20,966 nt of DNA, from positions 1 through 20,966 of the forward strand of contig JAWNBB010013571.1 of assembly GCA_036325645.1 (NCBI GenBank), given 5' to 3'. Below the pieces are notes generated by a model. That model had not been told where the DNA came from, ran no database searches, and worked only from the letters and a program-made list of their open reading frames with translations. Origin of the DNA: Balantidium ctenopharyngodoni (Eukaryota > Ciliophora > Litostomatea > Vestibuliferida > Balantidiidae). Shown one piece after another: positions 1 to 10,200 of this stretch (within the stretch, counting starts at the first letter, position 1; each line of letters opens with the position of its first letter). The position numbers were made by a program, and so were the translations under genes.

Positions 1-21
1 AATCCCCAATCCCCAATCCCC
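1..21. repeat. Left telomere, three copies of the 7-bp unit CCCCAAT
   Basis: The window opens with three tandem AATCCCC units, so the C-rich strand is 5', as expected at a true left chromosome end. The unique sequence begins at position 22. The unit differs from the Tetrahymena C4A2 and the hypotrich C4A4 repeats, although it has the same C4A2 core plus a T. The matching G-rich form is found at the other end of the window, so the molecule appears to be a whole macronuclear chromosome. The tract is very short, probably because reads were trimmed or collapsed here. Confidence 0.93.
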
Positions 22-665
22 ATTAAAAAAATTTCAATGTTCTAATGTCATATTAAACATCATACAATAATGATATTCTTAAATAAACATTAAAAATAAT
101 ATCATAAACAACAATATTCAAGCAAATAAAATCAATTGTATAAGTTACATTTCTTCACTAACAAAAATACCGAGTACCAAAGAAAATATCGTCTGAATTA
201 ATAAAGAACAAAATAACACTTTCTATATTCACAAACCTTTCCTTAAAATCATCCTCAAATCAATCTCTCCCCGCCTTTTTAATCCAATTTCACAACACTT
301 AATTTCAAGTACAATAACAAATCAATCTCAACATTCCACATTAAAAATAAACCCCTTTGATATCACTTTAATGTGATATTGTAACACCTCCTATTAACAA
401 TTCTTCATGTCTTTTATTATTATTTATTATGAAACTCATCTTCAATTAATCCAAACATATTCTTTTATTAATTTCCCATTCAATAACGTCTCCATTGATA
501 CCCCTTCCCTTCTTTAATAAGTAACATCATCTCCACATAATTCCTTTCTATCCCATCATCTTCCCCTTGTTCTTATCATCGTAATATTTAATCAGTTCCA
601 CAAATCCACTATCCAACGATCTCAATTCCTCGAAATTATTAAACTTCCACTTTAAAACAATTAAA
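22..665. other. Left subtelomeric region and 5' flank of gene 1, no supported gene
   Basis: This is AT-rich, strongly G-poor sequence on the plus strand, dominated by A, C and T. The frame of gene 1 is open only back to a TAA at 582-584 and has no ATG before 666. A perfect 7-bp inverted repeat with a 6-nt spacer lies at 360-379. A minus-strand frame of about 47 codons overlaps the gene 1 start, but nothing else supports it. The region is presumably promoter and 5' untranslated sequence for gene 1. Confidence 0.7.
360..379. repeat. Short inverted repeat ATATCAC-N6-GTGATAT in the gene 1 upstream region
   Basis: The arms 360-366 and 373-379 are perfectly complementary, with TTTAAT between them. 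It lies about 290 bp upstream of the gene 1 start codon. It could be a dimeric protein-binding site, but 7-bp AT-rich arms also arise by chance in sequence of this composition. Confidence 0.35.
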
Positions 666-3434
666 ATGAACATGCTCAAAATGTCCGGTTGAGTCAATTA
701 TAAGCATCTCGCATTCAAGAACCAAAACATCAATGAGAAATTCGAAGAAAGATTACAAGGTCATTTATACCAAAATCAACAGAAAGACCAATACAAAAAC
801 CATCTCAAGCTTGACAACAAACTCAAAATATCTGCGAAAATATATCCTAATATATTGAAAACAAAGCAAAGGTACTCTAATAAAAAAACAAATAACGATT
901 TAAATATTTCGCAAACTAATATCGTCGACCCTGAACTCATCGATCTTTGGAACATCTTCTGCGTGTCCAACGAATACCGGAGGAAATTCTGCGAAAAAGT
1001 CCGTTCGTTATTAAACAGCGCCCTTGCGAGTATAATCCTCAGTTACGAAAAATCGAATCTCATATTAATAAAAGACCTGGTTTCGAAAACAAATACCGAA
1101 AGCATAACCTTTTCGAAAGCATGTAAAGAGATAGCGAAGTTAATTCCTTTTATTGACGGTGTTGGTAATGAAGAAGACGATGACAATCATTTTCAATTAA
1201 ATGAAGAGTTGAATTCTCTTTTTCTGTCCAGTTTAAACACGATTCGGCTTGCCCTGTTTAACATTTTCACTTATATCTCTACTATCAGAAAGACTATACT
1301 CTATGAAATCACGAATGGCAAATTCAATTTGGAAGAGATGGGCTTTGCTTATATGCTGCATCCGAACTACTTGATGAACCTTTGACAAAGCGCCAACTTC
1401 ATTATTAAGGGTAATATCGGAAGGGTGTTCGGGATACACACGTACTTCGATTGAATCGGACTCAATTTCAATTCTGTTCCCGAAGAAAGTAAAGATAGTA
1501 AAGTACTTAATCAAAAAGCATATGAACTCTTTAATGAGTATATTTTCAACGGTGCCGCAAAAGATATCAATGGTTGTAGTTGAATGAAATCAGCATCGAA
1601 TAATAGCATGATAACAAGGGTGAAGAACAGTTCTAAAAATAAAGTCATCTTAGGCTATGTGAATAGTCATGACAATGAGATTGATAAAAAGAAAAAATTA
1701 AGCGTTTGTAATATAACGACCAAGAAAAACAGTGGATTTAAAGGCAGGAAACATAGTATTAAAAGCGCTTGTGATATTAAGGATTCCATACACCAGAGCA
1801 ATGAGAATATTAATAGTAATACAGTGAATAACCGCGTAAAAGGAAAAATAAAAAAAGAAAAAGAGACAATCGACTGCGAGAAAGCGAAGAAGTCGAATAG
1901 CAAAATAAGTTCTGCTAATAGCGATTCCGAGGATCATATTCTCACGAATAACATTAAGGAAGTCCCTGATGATTATATTAATGATAAAGATGATAATTTC
2001 GTTTCCGTTAAATTATTGAAAAAACAAAAACATAGCAATAAGAGCAAAGATGATACTAATACAAATAAGGAAAATGCGGTAAAAAATACCTGAAAAGTCG
2101 ACAATGGGAACGCACTTTGTTATTTTACGGGTTCAACAAAAGATTTTGAAGAGTGATATCATGTTTACTATGGTAAACTCAACGATTCCCAGAAGAACAC
2201 GTTTAAAATATCATCGAATTTTAATGAATATATTGATGGAATTCAACCGAAAATTATTGTTAAATACAACCAAAACAACGATATTCAGTCCTTATGCTGC
2301 GTTAGTTTCACACCTAATGAAAAGAATATTAACAGTTGATATATTACTCAAATGTCAACTCTGGAGGAGGATCTTGTCGTTGAATATGATAAAATTATTG
2401 AATTTATCAAGGAGACATGATGCTTCGATGAAGCAACAATTCACCTTTATTACGAGTATCTCAACGGGACCGAGAAATGAGTACTCAATAAAGATATAAA
2501 TGACATCATGAAAAAACTTCAATTCAAATGGGCGAAGCTTGAAAACGTAGCAGGAGGTATCAGGTATCAACAAATGAAACTGTTGAATAAAAATAAAAAC
2601 ATGGATAAACCTTATAACATTGTAAGTAACACAGCGTTTGAAATTCAGAGTATACTAATGTACTCGGACAATTTCGAATTTGATAGCGAAAACAGAAAAA
2701 CCGGAAAAGAGAAAAACTCATTCCTTTACAATATCCTCACAAATTCGGATGTTAAGAAACGTATGGATATCCTCGATAAAATGAAGGAAATACAGTGATT
2801 TATAAATATTCAAAATAATAAACCTCAGGAAAAGGCGTTTTATGACTATATCACCAGTGAGGATATTAAAAACAAACTATCTGTTCAATACAAAGACTCA
2901 CTCGTTAAGCATAGTTCAGCACTTAAAGTGAAACCATCATTTAATACGATATCTTTCCTTACTTTAATGGGAAGAGGATATATAAGAATAAAAACAAAAA
3001 TTGAATGTTGATATGAAAAGGAGACAAAACAACGACTGTATTTACTAATAACAAACGACCCTTATGCTCTGTTTATCGGTGAAGTGAATAAGAAATTTAA
3101 GAAGGTTTTAGGGAAGAAACCTTATGAGAATTTTAATAATATTTATAAGAAAATCGAGCCAATACAAGGAGAATCAGAGTCGAAGACCGATACTATTTAT
3201 ATCCCAATTCCAGGGGATACCAGTGCCGTGTATACTGATAATCATTTTATTAATTATGAAAAGGTGATGTGTGAAGCATTACCAGAGGGAAATACAAATT
3301 CGTTTACTCCAACTCCGAACGATGAAGATATTTGAATCAAAGCAAATTACTTTATTGGGTTGATAAATATCGAAGTATCTTCCATTGAAGATAAACCACT
3401 GTGATATTGTGGGGTTGTGGATTTAAATAAGTAG
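666..3434 (+). CDS. Gene 1: unrecognised 922-aa protein, UGA read as Trp
   Basis: This is one continuous plus-strand frame from the first in-frame ATG (666, AAAATG context, in-frame TAA upstream at 582) to TAG at 3432-3434. It requires 13 UGA codons to be read as tryptophan (690, 1383, 1452, 1581, 2091, 2154, 2337, 2418, 2478, 2796, 3009, 3333, 3402); I found only two UGG codons. I do not recognise the family. Residues 1-70 are rich in Lys, Asn and Gln. Residues about 90-305 look folded and mostly helical, with motifs such as ELIDLWNIF, MLHPNYLMNLW and FGIHTYFDWIGL. Residues about 307-475 are a Lys/Ser/Asn-rich low-complexity linker. Residues about 480-920 again look globular, with a YYEYLNG motif followed by FKWAKLENVAGG near residue 620. 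No signal peptide or membrane segment is evident. It converges on gene 2. Confidence 0.85.
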
Positions 3435-4243
3435 GATTAAAACGATTTATTGGTACGGATAGTCTTTGAACCTGAAGGATAAACGTTAAATAAGAATAAT
3501 GTTGATATAATATTTACGTAAGCTTATTGTGATGTTATATCGTTGTATTTAATTGAAATGTTCAGTGATTTGTTCGTTGGAGACAGTATCAGATGTGAAT
3601 AGACTGCAGTGGAATTAGGTTTTGGTTAAGGGAGATTTTAGTTAAATGATTAATGTCTTATATTAATTATTGATCTTTTTTTAAATATAACACATCACAG
3701 TTATCTTCATAACTTAAATAAGTAAACTAAAAGACTTCATTAATAAAGTCTTTTTGCAGTGACTATATCAGAGATTTCAATATACTCGAAACAATGCGAT
3801 AAATATAGTGGATCGTCACAATAACAGTACCTCATATATCGTGTTTTCCTGTTCATATTTATGTATATTCTAACATTTGTTTTGTTGTCTTTCTTCATAT
3901 TGTCCACAAGTATCTCTAATTACACTCAACATTGTTTAATATTATAGTAAATAATACACTTTCTTCACTTCGAAAACAAATGAATCTAACAAAAAAATAA
4001 TAATTTCCTCACTATCGAATAATTCAATACCCTCATCATGTTATGTTATCTTCCACATAATCCCGAACAATAAATTCTTAATGATTCATCAACACAAATT
4101 CACCTCGACAATCTGACATCTCCTAAAAAAAACCTCACAACTGTTCTGAATTAAAATATTAAAAAAGAAAAATAATTAAATAATGTTTCATCATCCCATA
4201 CATTACAATTGTCCCTATTTCATTCTTCCACAATCGTCATCAA
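3435..4243. other. Convergent spacer between the 3' ends of genes 1 and 2
   Basis: These 809 bp separate the gene 1 stop codon from the gene 2 stop codon on the opposite strand, so they should hold both 3' untranslated regions. I see no coding frame. The plus strand is richer in G than C up to about 3650 and becomes rich in C and poor in G from about 3760. The change of skew falls near the hairpin at 3729-3754, which may mark the boundary between the two transcripts. Confidence 0.7.
3729..3754. terminator. Hairpin with 9-bp perfect stem midway between two converging genes
   Basis: AAAAGACTT (3729-3737) and AAGTCTTTT (3746-3754) are exact inverted complements around the 8-nt loop CATTAATA. 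As an inverted repeat it would form on transcripts from either strand. It sits roughly where the 3' ends of genes 1 and 2 should meet, so a role in 3'-end formation or transcription termination is possible. Eukaryotic nuclear genes do not normally use intrinsic hairpin terminators, so the function is inference only. Confidence 0.35.
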
Positions 4244-5811
4244 TTAAATCCCGAAATTCCTTATTAACCATGCTGTAAAACTCTTTTCATTTTGTGTCAG
4301 AAGAGCATTACCGATAATATGAAGAGTTATATCCTTTGAATTATTTCCATCATCAGTGAAATTATATGTCACAGGATCAATCTGGTTAATATTCACATTC
4401 CTAATTATTTTCTTCGAGAACAGTTGATTCACATCTCTCTCAATAAACGCGATTATTTTATTCCCTCAGTCTTGATCGCTTTGTACAGGGCTCTTAGTTT
4501 CTTCCTTATTTTCTGGAGGTGGCACTTTAGCTTCGCTATTTCGTTCAATATCACTGATCTTCAATAGCGACGATCACTCATCCTTTTCTTTCTGCGAGAG
4601 CCCACTTCCCCCGAGAACATCATAACCAAAATCATTTATTTTCTTAAGCACATCAATGAGTAGTTTCACTTCGTCGGTTTGTTTATTAGGAGCATCATCT
4701 TGTTTCACTTCCTCTTCAATTCCTAATTTGTTTTTAAAGAAACCTTTTTCAACCTTTATCTCATTGATTTTCGTGACCAACTCTTTGTTTTTTTCAGAGT
4801 TGATTAGTAACTCCTGCTTCAATTCCTCGTTTTTCCGTTTCAATTCCACGCGTTTTCCATACACTTCCTTTTTGATTTCCTTGTATTTAAGATAAAATTC
4901 CTTTGATTTGCTTTGAATTTCCTCGTTTTGGTTAGATATCATTGTTAATGTTTCATTATAAATACCACTCAATTCATTGTATTTATTATAAATCATCTGG
5001 TTCATCGCCCTTAATTGCTCAAGGTCCTTCGGTAAAATATTATTATCATCTGCACGCAGTTTCTCCTTTAATGTATTAATTATTTCATCATTCATCAACT
5101 CTTTTAAATCCAGACCAGTGCGGTTTTCCTCAGTGTCATCAACGATTGATATTGAGAGATCACTTCAGCCATCATCGAATTCCTGATCTTTTTCATCGAT
5201 ATCTTCATAGAGATCCTCGAGATCATCGCGTACTTTATTCTGTTTGATTTTTTTAAGGAATTCATTACTGTTCTCGACTATTGATCTAAATCTCTCTGTT
5301 TTGTTCTGCTGGATCGGCTCTTTCACGATAAGGATTTTTGTTAATTTCGAGATAGGTTCCAATAAGGAAAGCTGCATGAATATTTTCCCGGTGTTTAACT
5401 CTGTTTTTATGATATCGGACTGTTGCACCATGCTTTCAAGCTGCGTCTGGAAGAGCTTCAGGTATACCCATTTATCGATTTTTGTTTTGCCGTTTACGAA
5501 ATATTTGTAATAGAGATTGATTTCTCCTTTTGCAATTTTTTTGTATTTTTGACCTACGACGACGAGGATGGTTCACTGCAAGTTCATGCGATCACTGATG
5601 AAACTGGGTGTTAGGGAAAAAGTAAATGGTTCAGATTGAGGGTATTTAAATCGGAATTTGTTTCCTTCGTATGAGATATCGAGAATGCAAGAGGGAACTT
5701 CGATGACTAAAGTGGAAATTGGGGAAAAATAAAGGTTAAGGGAGGTTAGATATAAAGTGAGTTACTTGGAATGAAAAGTCGTTCGAAGATAATTGAAGCG
5801 TGGTTTGCCAT
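4244..5811 (-). CDS. Gene 2: probable C2-like domain plus coiled-coil protein, 502 aa, two exons
   Basis: Exon 1 is 5811-5766 (ATG, residues 1-15 plus one base of the next codon). Exon 2 runs from 5706 to TAA at 4244-4246, giving 502 aa. Four UGA codons (5573-5575, 5165-5167, 4574-4576, 4466-4468) are read as Trp, alongside two UGG. The first 120 residues alternate beta-strand-like segments (IEVPSCILDISYEGNKFRF, GEINLYYKYFVNG, DKWVYLKLF) in a way that resembles a C2-type beta-sandwich; this is pattern recognition, not a family match. An acidic stretch (about 175-200) follows, then a Lys/Glu-rich coiled coil (about 225-350), an acidic/proline linker, and a small C-terminal block ending in WLIRNFGI. 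Such an architecture suits a cytoskeletal or ciliary scaffold. The exact protein is not recognised. Confidence 0.75.
5707..5765 (-). other. 59-nt GT-AG intron in gene 2
   Basis: Exon 2 has no in-frame ATG between its upstream TAA (5762-5764) and codon 5587, yet its sequence there already looks coding. Reading the minus strand from ATG at 5811, a GTAACT donor at 5765 and a pyrimidine-rich acceptor ending in CTTTAG at 5707 restore the frame exactly (59 nt, phase 1). The joined product runs smoothly from FERLFIP into IIEVPSC. A TCTAAC and a CTTAACC are possible branch sites. A -1 frameshift near TATATCTAA is the alternative explanation. Confidence 0.6.
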
Positions 5812-7242
5812 TAATAATATTAAATATTGTTTATGTTTATGTTATTAGAGATAATTCTAATTATAAAACTAATTAATTAAAAGCAATCTATTCCACTTGT
5901 GTCGATGTATTATCCTGGTATTTCCAGAAGTATACGAAGTGACTTTATTTTGATTTTTTTAGTATTTTTCTTTGTGACATATCTTTTTCCTTCTTTTTGG
6001 TTCATTATTTGCGAGGTGTTCGGAAGATCTTCGATTGTTTGTTTAAGTTTTTTAAATGTGTGGTCAGTGCAATTCCACTTTGCAATGCAATGTTGATAAA
6101 AGATATTATTAAGCAGTGTAATTATGTCCTGTATTGAAGATTATTCAGCATTTTTTTTCAGATGGAGGTAGTTGTCTATTGCTTTTGATAGTTCTATTCG
6201 CTTTGTATTCATCTTTGTGTTTCTGGAGGTCACCTTGTTGTTGAAAGGAAATAGTTTTTTAATTGCCCAACTAAATTATATTTGTTCACAAGTCTTCTCT
6301 TTTTGTTAAAGCTTATTCCTTTTGTAGTGTGAGCTTTAAATCATTATAGTCCAAGAGTTTTACTCATCAAGCTAAATACCTGAAAGGATATTACCTTTAC
6401 CTTTTGTTAATCTTTTTTATTCATTTGCTAATTTTGGTAGAAATCGTAATATAATAATAGTTAAGATATTATCCTATTTCTCTTTTCTTAATAAATATAT
6501 TACGGAAACACAAATGATTTGAGGTTTTATGAAGTGATTCCAATGAAATAGTTGCTGTGTTAATTTTATTTACTACTTGATATCAGGAATAAAAAGCAAT
6601 CTTTTCTTTGCTTATCCACAGTCGAGAATGCAGTTTCTCTTGAAGTTCACACCAATTCAATTATTTTATCAATTTATGTTCGTTCCGAACAATGAGGTTT
6701 TGTGTGACTCAGTTTTAAAAACAATAGCAACTAAATATTAGAGATCTTTAATGCCTTTCTAATCACATCATTTTATCCACATTAATAATGATATTTTGTC
6801 TCTTTTTTCATATGATTTTCAATCTTACTTTTTAATGAATTTACTAAAATGTCCATTCTTCCTCGCTTACCCTAATCAACGATACCAAAATGTTCGATAT
6901 CCGAATTCATGACCCATGAATTTGATAATTGCTTTCACGTTGATGTTAATTCGATCTTGTCAATGTTTTAATTGTTAAACATATAAAACCAAAAATAAAT
7001 AAAAAGGACATATCAATATTAACAAGATAAGTCAAATCAATTTATTTACCACAATGGTATAACAATATGAAATATAACATTCAACCCAGATCTCATCGTC
7101 AAATGCTACTCATTGAAATCACAAATACTTGAATATGCTATTACAAATAACCACATTAATCCTATTAGTTAAGTATTATATTTTAAATAATAAAATATAA
7201 TTATCTTCTAGTCTGTTGCTATTCCCGGACTAACCGTTTATT
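5812..7242. other. 1.43 kb spacer between gene 2 start and gene 3 end
   Basis: This AT-rich interval should contain the promoter of gene 2 and the 3' untranslated region of gene 3. The left half is T-rich with more G than C on the plus strand. The part next to gene 3 has more C than G. The only coding-like item is the minus-strand frame at 6212-5910, listed separately. Several other minus-strand frames read plausibly for 30-50 codons between TAA/TAG stops, but stop density is about what random AT-rich sequence gives. Confidence 0.6.
5910..6212 (-). pseudogene. Possible small decayed gene, 101 codons with one internal UAA
   Basis: A minus-strand frame opens with ATG at 6212 (ACAAAG before it) and closes with TAA at 5910-5912. 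It is broken once, by TAA at codon 24 (6141-6143). On either side the translation looks helical and charged (for example SKAIDNYLHLKK before, KWNCTDHTFKKLKQTIEDL after), and 76 codons after the break are open. An A8 run lies four codons before the TAA, so a sequencing indel is possible, although simply shifting frame there does not give a longer product. I do not recognise a family. Chance is a serious alternative, because the minus strand here is rich in A and C. Confidence 0.2.
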
Positions 7243-10200
7243 TTATTTCAACTTAATCAAATTCTCGTGAATTTTCCTTAACAACATATTAAACCTTTGA
7301 TTCACCGTAGAATAAACCGCGAAATTTAATAAATTAAACCAAAATTCCAGCGCCTCAATCGAAACATCTCCAATTTCCTCCTCACTGAAGGTTTCTTTAA
7401 CATTCTTTAGCTCGTTGAACTGTCTTTTACCACTCAACAACTCCTTTATTCACTCGTAGATAATCGCTAAATACTCAATTTGATAATACTTAAAATCCCT
7501 TTTCTTTTTCTCCTCACTGAACGTCATTGATTGCCTCACCTTGATTTTCATATTATAAATCCTTTGATTCGTGTCCTGGATAAACTTCTCACTCATACAT
7601 AATCTTCCGTAGTTGATATCATTCCGGTCTCCGTCATTTGTATTTACGCCTAATAAATAAACGAGATTCACTATTGGAGTATTATCACCGATGCTTTGTG
7701 AAATGCTTAGTCCCTTATGGTTCATCGTTTCGTATTGAACAGTAACGTAACTGACACTAACTTGATCTTTGGGCACGAAGTCAATTTTTTCTCAGGTTTT
7801 ATTTATTTCGTAGACCTTGAATTCAGTGTAACACTTCGTGTTGTAGTTCGAGCAGTTGTTTTTAAGGAACTTATGGAGTTTGGTAACGTCTTTAATATTC
7901 TCATCGATATTATCTTCGATGTAGAAGTTAAAGGTGAAGTAGTCAAGTTCTTTCATGTAGTTTTTCATAAGGTTAAAGGTGTCGAAAGTATCAACCATAG
8001 GCTTTACAGCAATGTTCTGAGTAAAAGCTTTATTCTTTTTCTTTGTCAAGTAATCAAACTCCAGTATTTGTAATTGAATATTTTTAGGCAATTTGGAGGA
8101 GTCAACCAAGATAACCCCCGCTGCAAGTTCAAAAGTGTTTTCGAATAAACTCTTTTTCATCAATGCGATTTTAGAAGAGAGCTCACTATAATAAATATAC
8201 CCTTTGATATTGTTGGCGTAGTCGCAGTTATAACCCTTATTCGAATACGCGATATATTTATCCTTTTCTTCCCTGACATCATCGGCGACGAATTCCTCTT
8301 GTAAAATCGGTAGGTCATCATTTTCCTTATCATAGAACACTTGTTTCTTTATTCAATTTTGTATTTTTGCAACGGATTGAAGAACATCTCCGAACTTGAA
8401 ATCCTTGTTGATCTTATACTCCGCTAACAGGATATGTACATCCGCGAGTTCCGTTGTCACATTAAGCACTGAGAACGAGTTTTCAAATAATAAAAAGTCC
8501 GTCTTCGCTAATTCCAGGCTCTTTTCCAAGTATTTTTTACATGCGAGTAAATGGGGAATCCACTCGTTTACGCAGTTCTCATTGTAGAAATGTGAGAATT
8601 GAAACAGAACATTTTTATCAACGGAGAGTATTTCCAAATTATTTTTTTTTCACATTTTCAAGTTTGCGTAAAAGTGGGTCCTAAGAAAATCTTTTCATTT
8701 TTTCACGAATTGTATCTTTTCGATAATCGCATAGATATAATTCACGACGATTTTATAGTGGTTATGTGGGTAAAGCTGCTTCTTTAGCATGATTTCAAGA
8801 TCGCCTAAAACACTGAGACATAATTGTGTGTTGATATTCCCGGCGTTTGTTCCTGAAAATTGGAATCAAACGTATTTCAAATCAATTTTGCATATTAAAT
8901 CGGTGTAACGGTAGTAAAGATTCTCGCCCTGTTCATATTCAACTGTAATGTTCGCATAGTTTTCTTCGGTGTTGTTAGTAGTACTATCATAATAATCGAT
9001 TCAATTTATCGCAACACTTCCTGCTTTACCTTTCGCATCGGTCGCAGGAGCTTTCTTTGCACCACCGCCACCGACACCACCATAAGCACCTTCCTTATCT
9101 TTTCACTGCTCTAATAGATATTTATCGATATGCAACCCACGAACAATTTTCTCACCGAAGATACTTTGCGGTTTTATCAGATAATTAAGTTTCGCCATTT
9201 TCTCCCAGATTATCGTCCTTGCGGTTTTAAGTAACGATAACGCAAGGTCATAGTTCTTATCGGCTCAAAGGAACTCCGCGTAATTCGAATAAAAATACGC
9301 GATTTGATAATCATTAATGAAATAGGAACTTCCTTTACAAAGTATCTCATTGTATGTTTTCGCCACCTTTTCCTTGTTGTACTGCTGGATATAAATCATC
9401 GTTTCGATTTCTTTCATTCTGACATAGTAGAACACATCGTTAATCTTATCACAATTATTTTGAAACTCTTTGATAATCGTTCAGCAGTCATTATAGCGGT
9501 TGAGACGGAATAAATTTATCAAGTGATAATAGTGAATTTTGAACCAGTACATCGGGTTAGGAATTATCCTTTTATCACCGTAGATATTCGAATAGTTGAC
9601 GATTATTTTATTGAACTCTTCATCCGGGTTTATGTTCAGGTCGACATCGGTTTGCTTATTTTTATCATTTTTATCCTTTCCTTTAACAGGCGGCTTCACC
9701 TCCTTTTTCGGAGGTTGACTTGCTTTACCTTTTGCGTCCTTTCCTTCCGCCGGTTTAAAATCGAAATTAAAATCTTCTCCGTTATCGAAATCGAAAACTT
9801 TGTGATTTACTTTCGTGATTTTTCCATAATTTTCAATCGCTTTGATAAGAACACCGCTTGAACTGAGGTGTAAACCCTGGCAACTGTTTACTTGACTGAG
9901 AAGAAGCCTGAACTTGAAGATAAGTTCATACCTTTCCTTTGAGAGTTCAATTTCACTTTTATTAAAGCCTAACCCTATGAAATTATTTCACTCTTCTATT
10001 GAGATCTTGTTCTTTCCCATAATATCATCCAGTTTATTCTTTATCTCGGCACTTCCCTCCCGATCGTTGATCTTTCAATCTTTAATCAGGTTACTTCAGT
10101 AAACGATGTCTTCATATGCCGATAACATGATAATATTTTCCCGGGATTCCTTATCAATGCGAATGAAGATTTCATTTCGTTGATCGGTGAAATTGTTCTT

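Noticed and set aside
548-691. Minus-strand frame of about 47 codons with protein-like sequence (for example FEELRSLDSGF) ending at TAG 548-550.
   Set aside because: It overlaps the start of gene 1 antisense, has TAA directly upstream and no splice acceptor that joins it to a longer frame. It is probably a mirror of the gene 1 leader.
5585-5587. ATG at 5587 as the start of gene 2.
   Set aside because: The upstream reading frame already encodes a coherent beta-rich stretch (YEGNKFRF), which would be cut in half. The spliced start at 5811 explains it.
5899-6720. Long minus-strand and plus-strand frames that look coherent if UAA and UAG are read as Gln, as in some other ciliates.
   Set aside because: Stop density in the longest such frame is about one per 25 codons, near the random expectation for this AT content, and the four clear genes use UAA or UAG only as terminators.
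7717-8073. Hydrophobic plus-strand frames inside gene 3 (7717-8073, 9523-9861, 16502-16866) and minus-strand frames inside gene 1 (1667-1937).
   Set aside because: They are antisense shadows of lysine-, asparagine- and glutamate-rich coding sequence.
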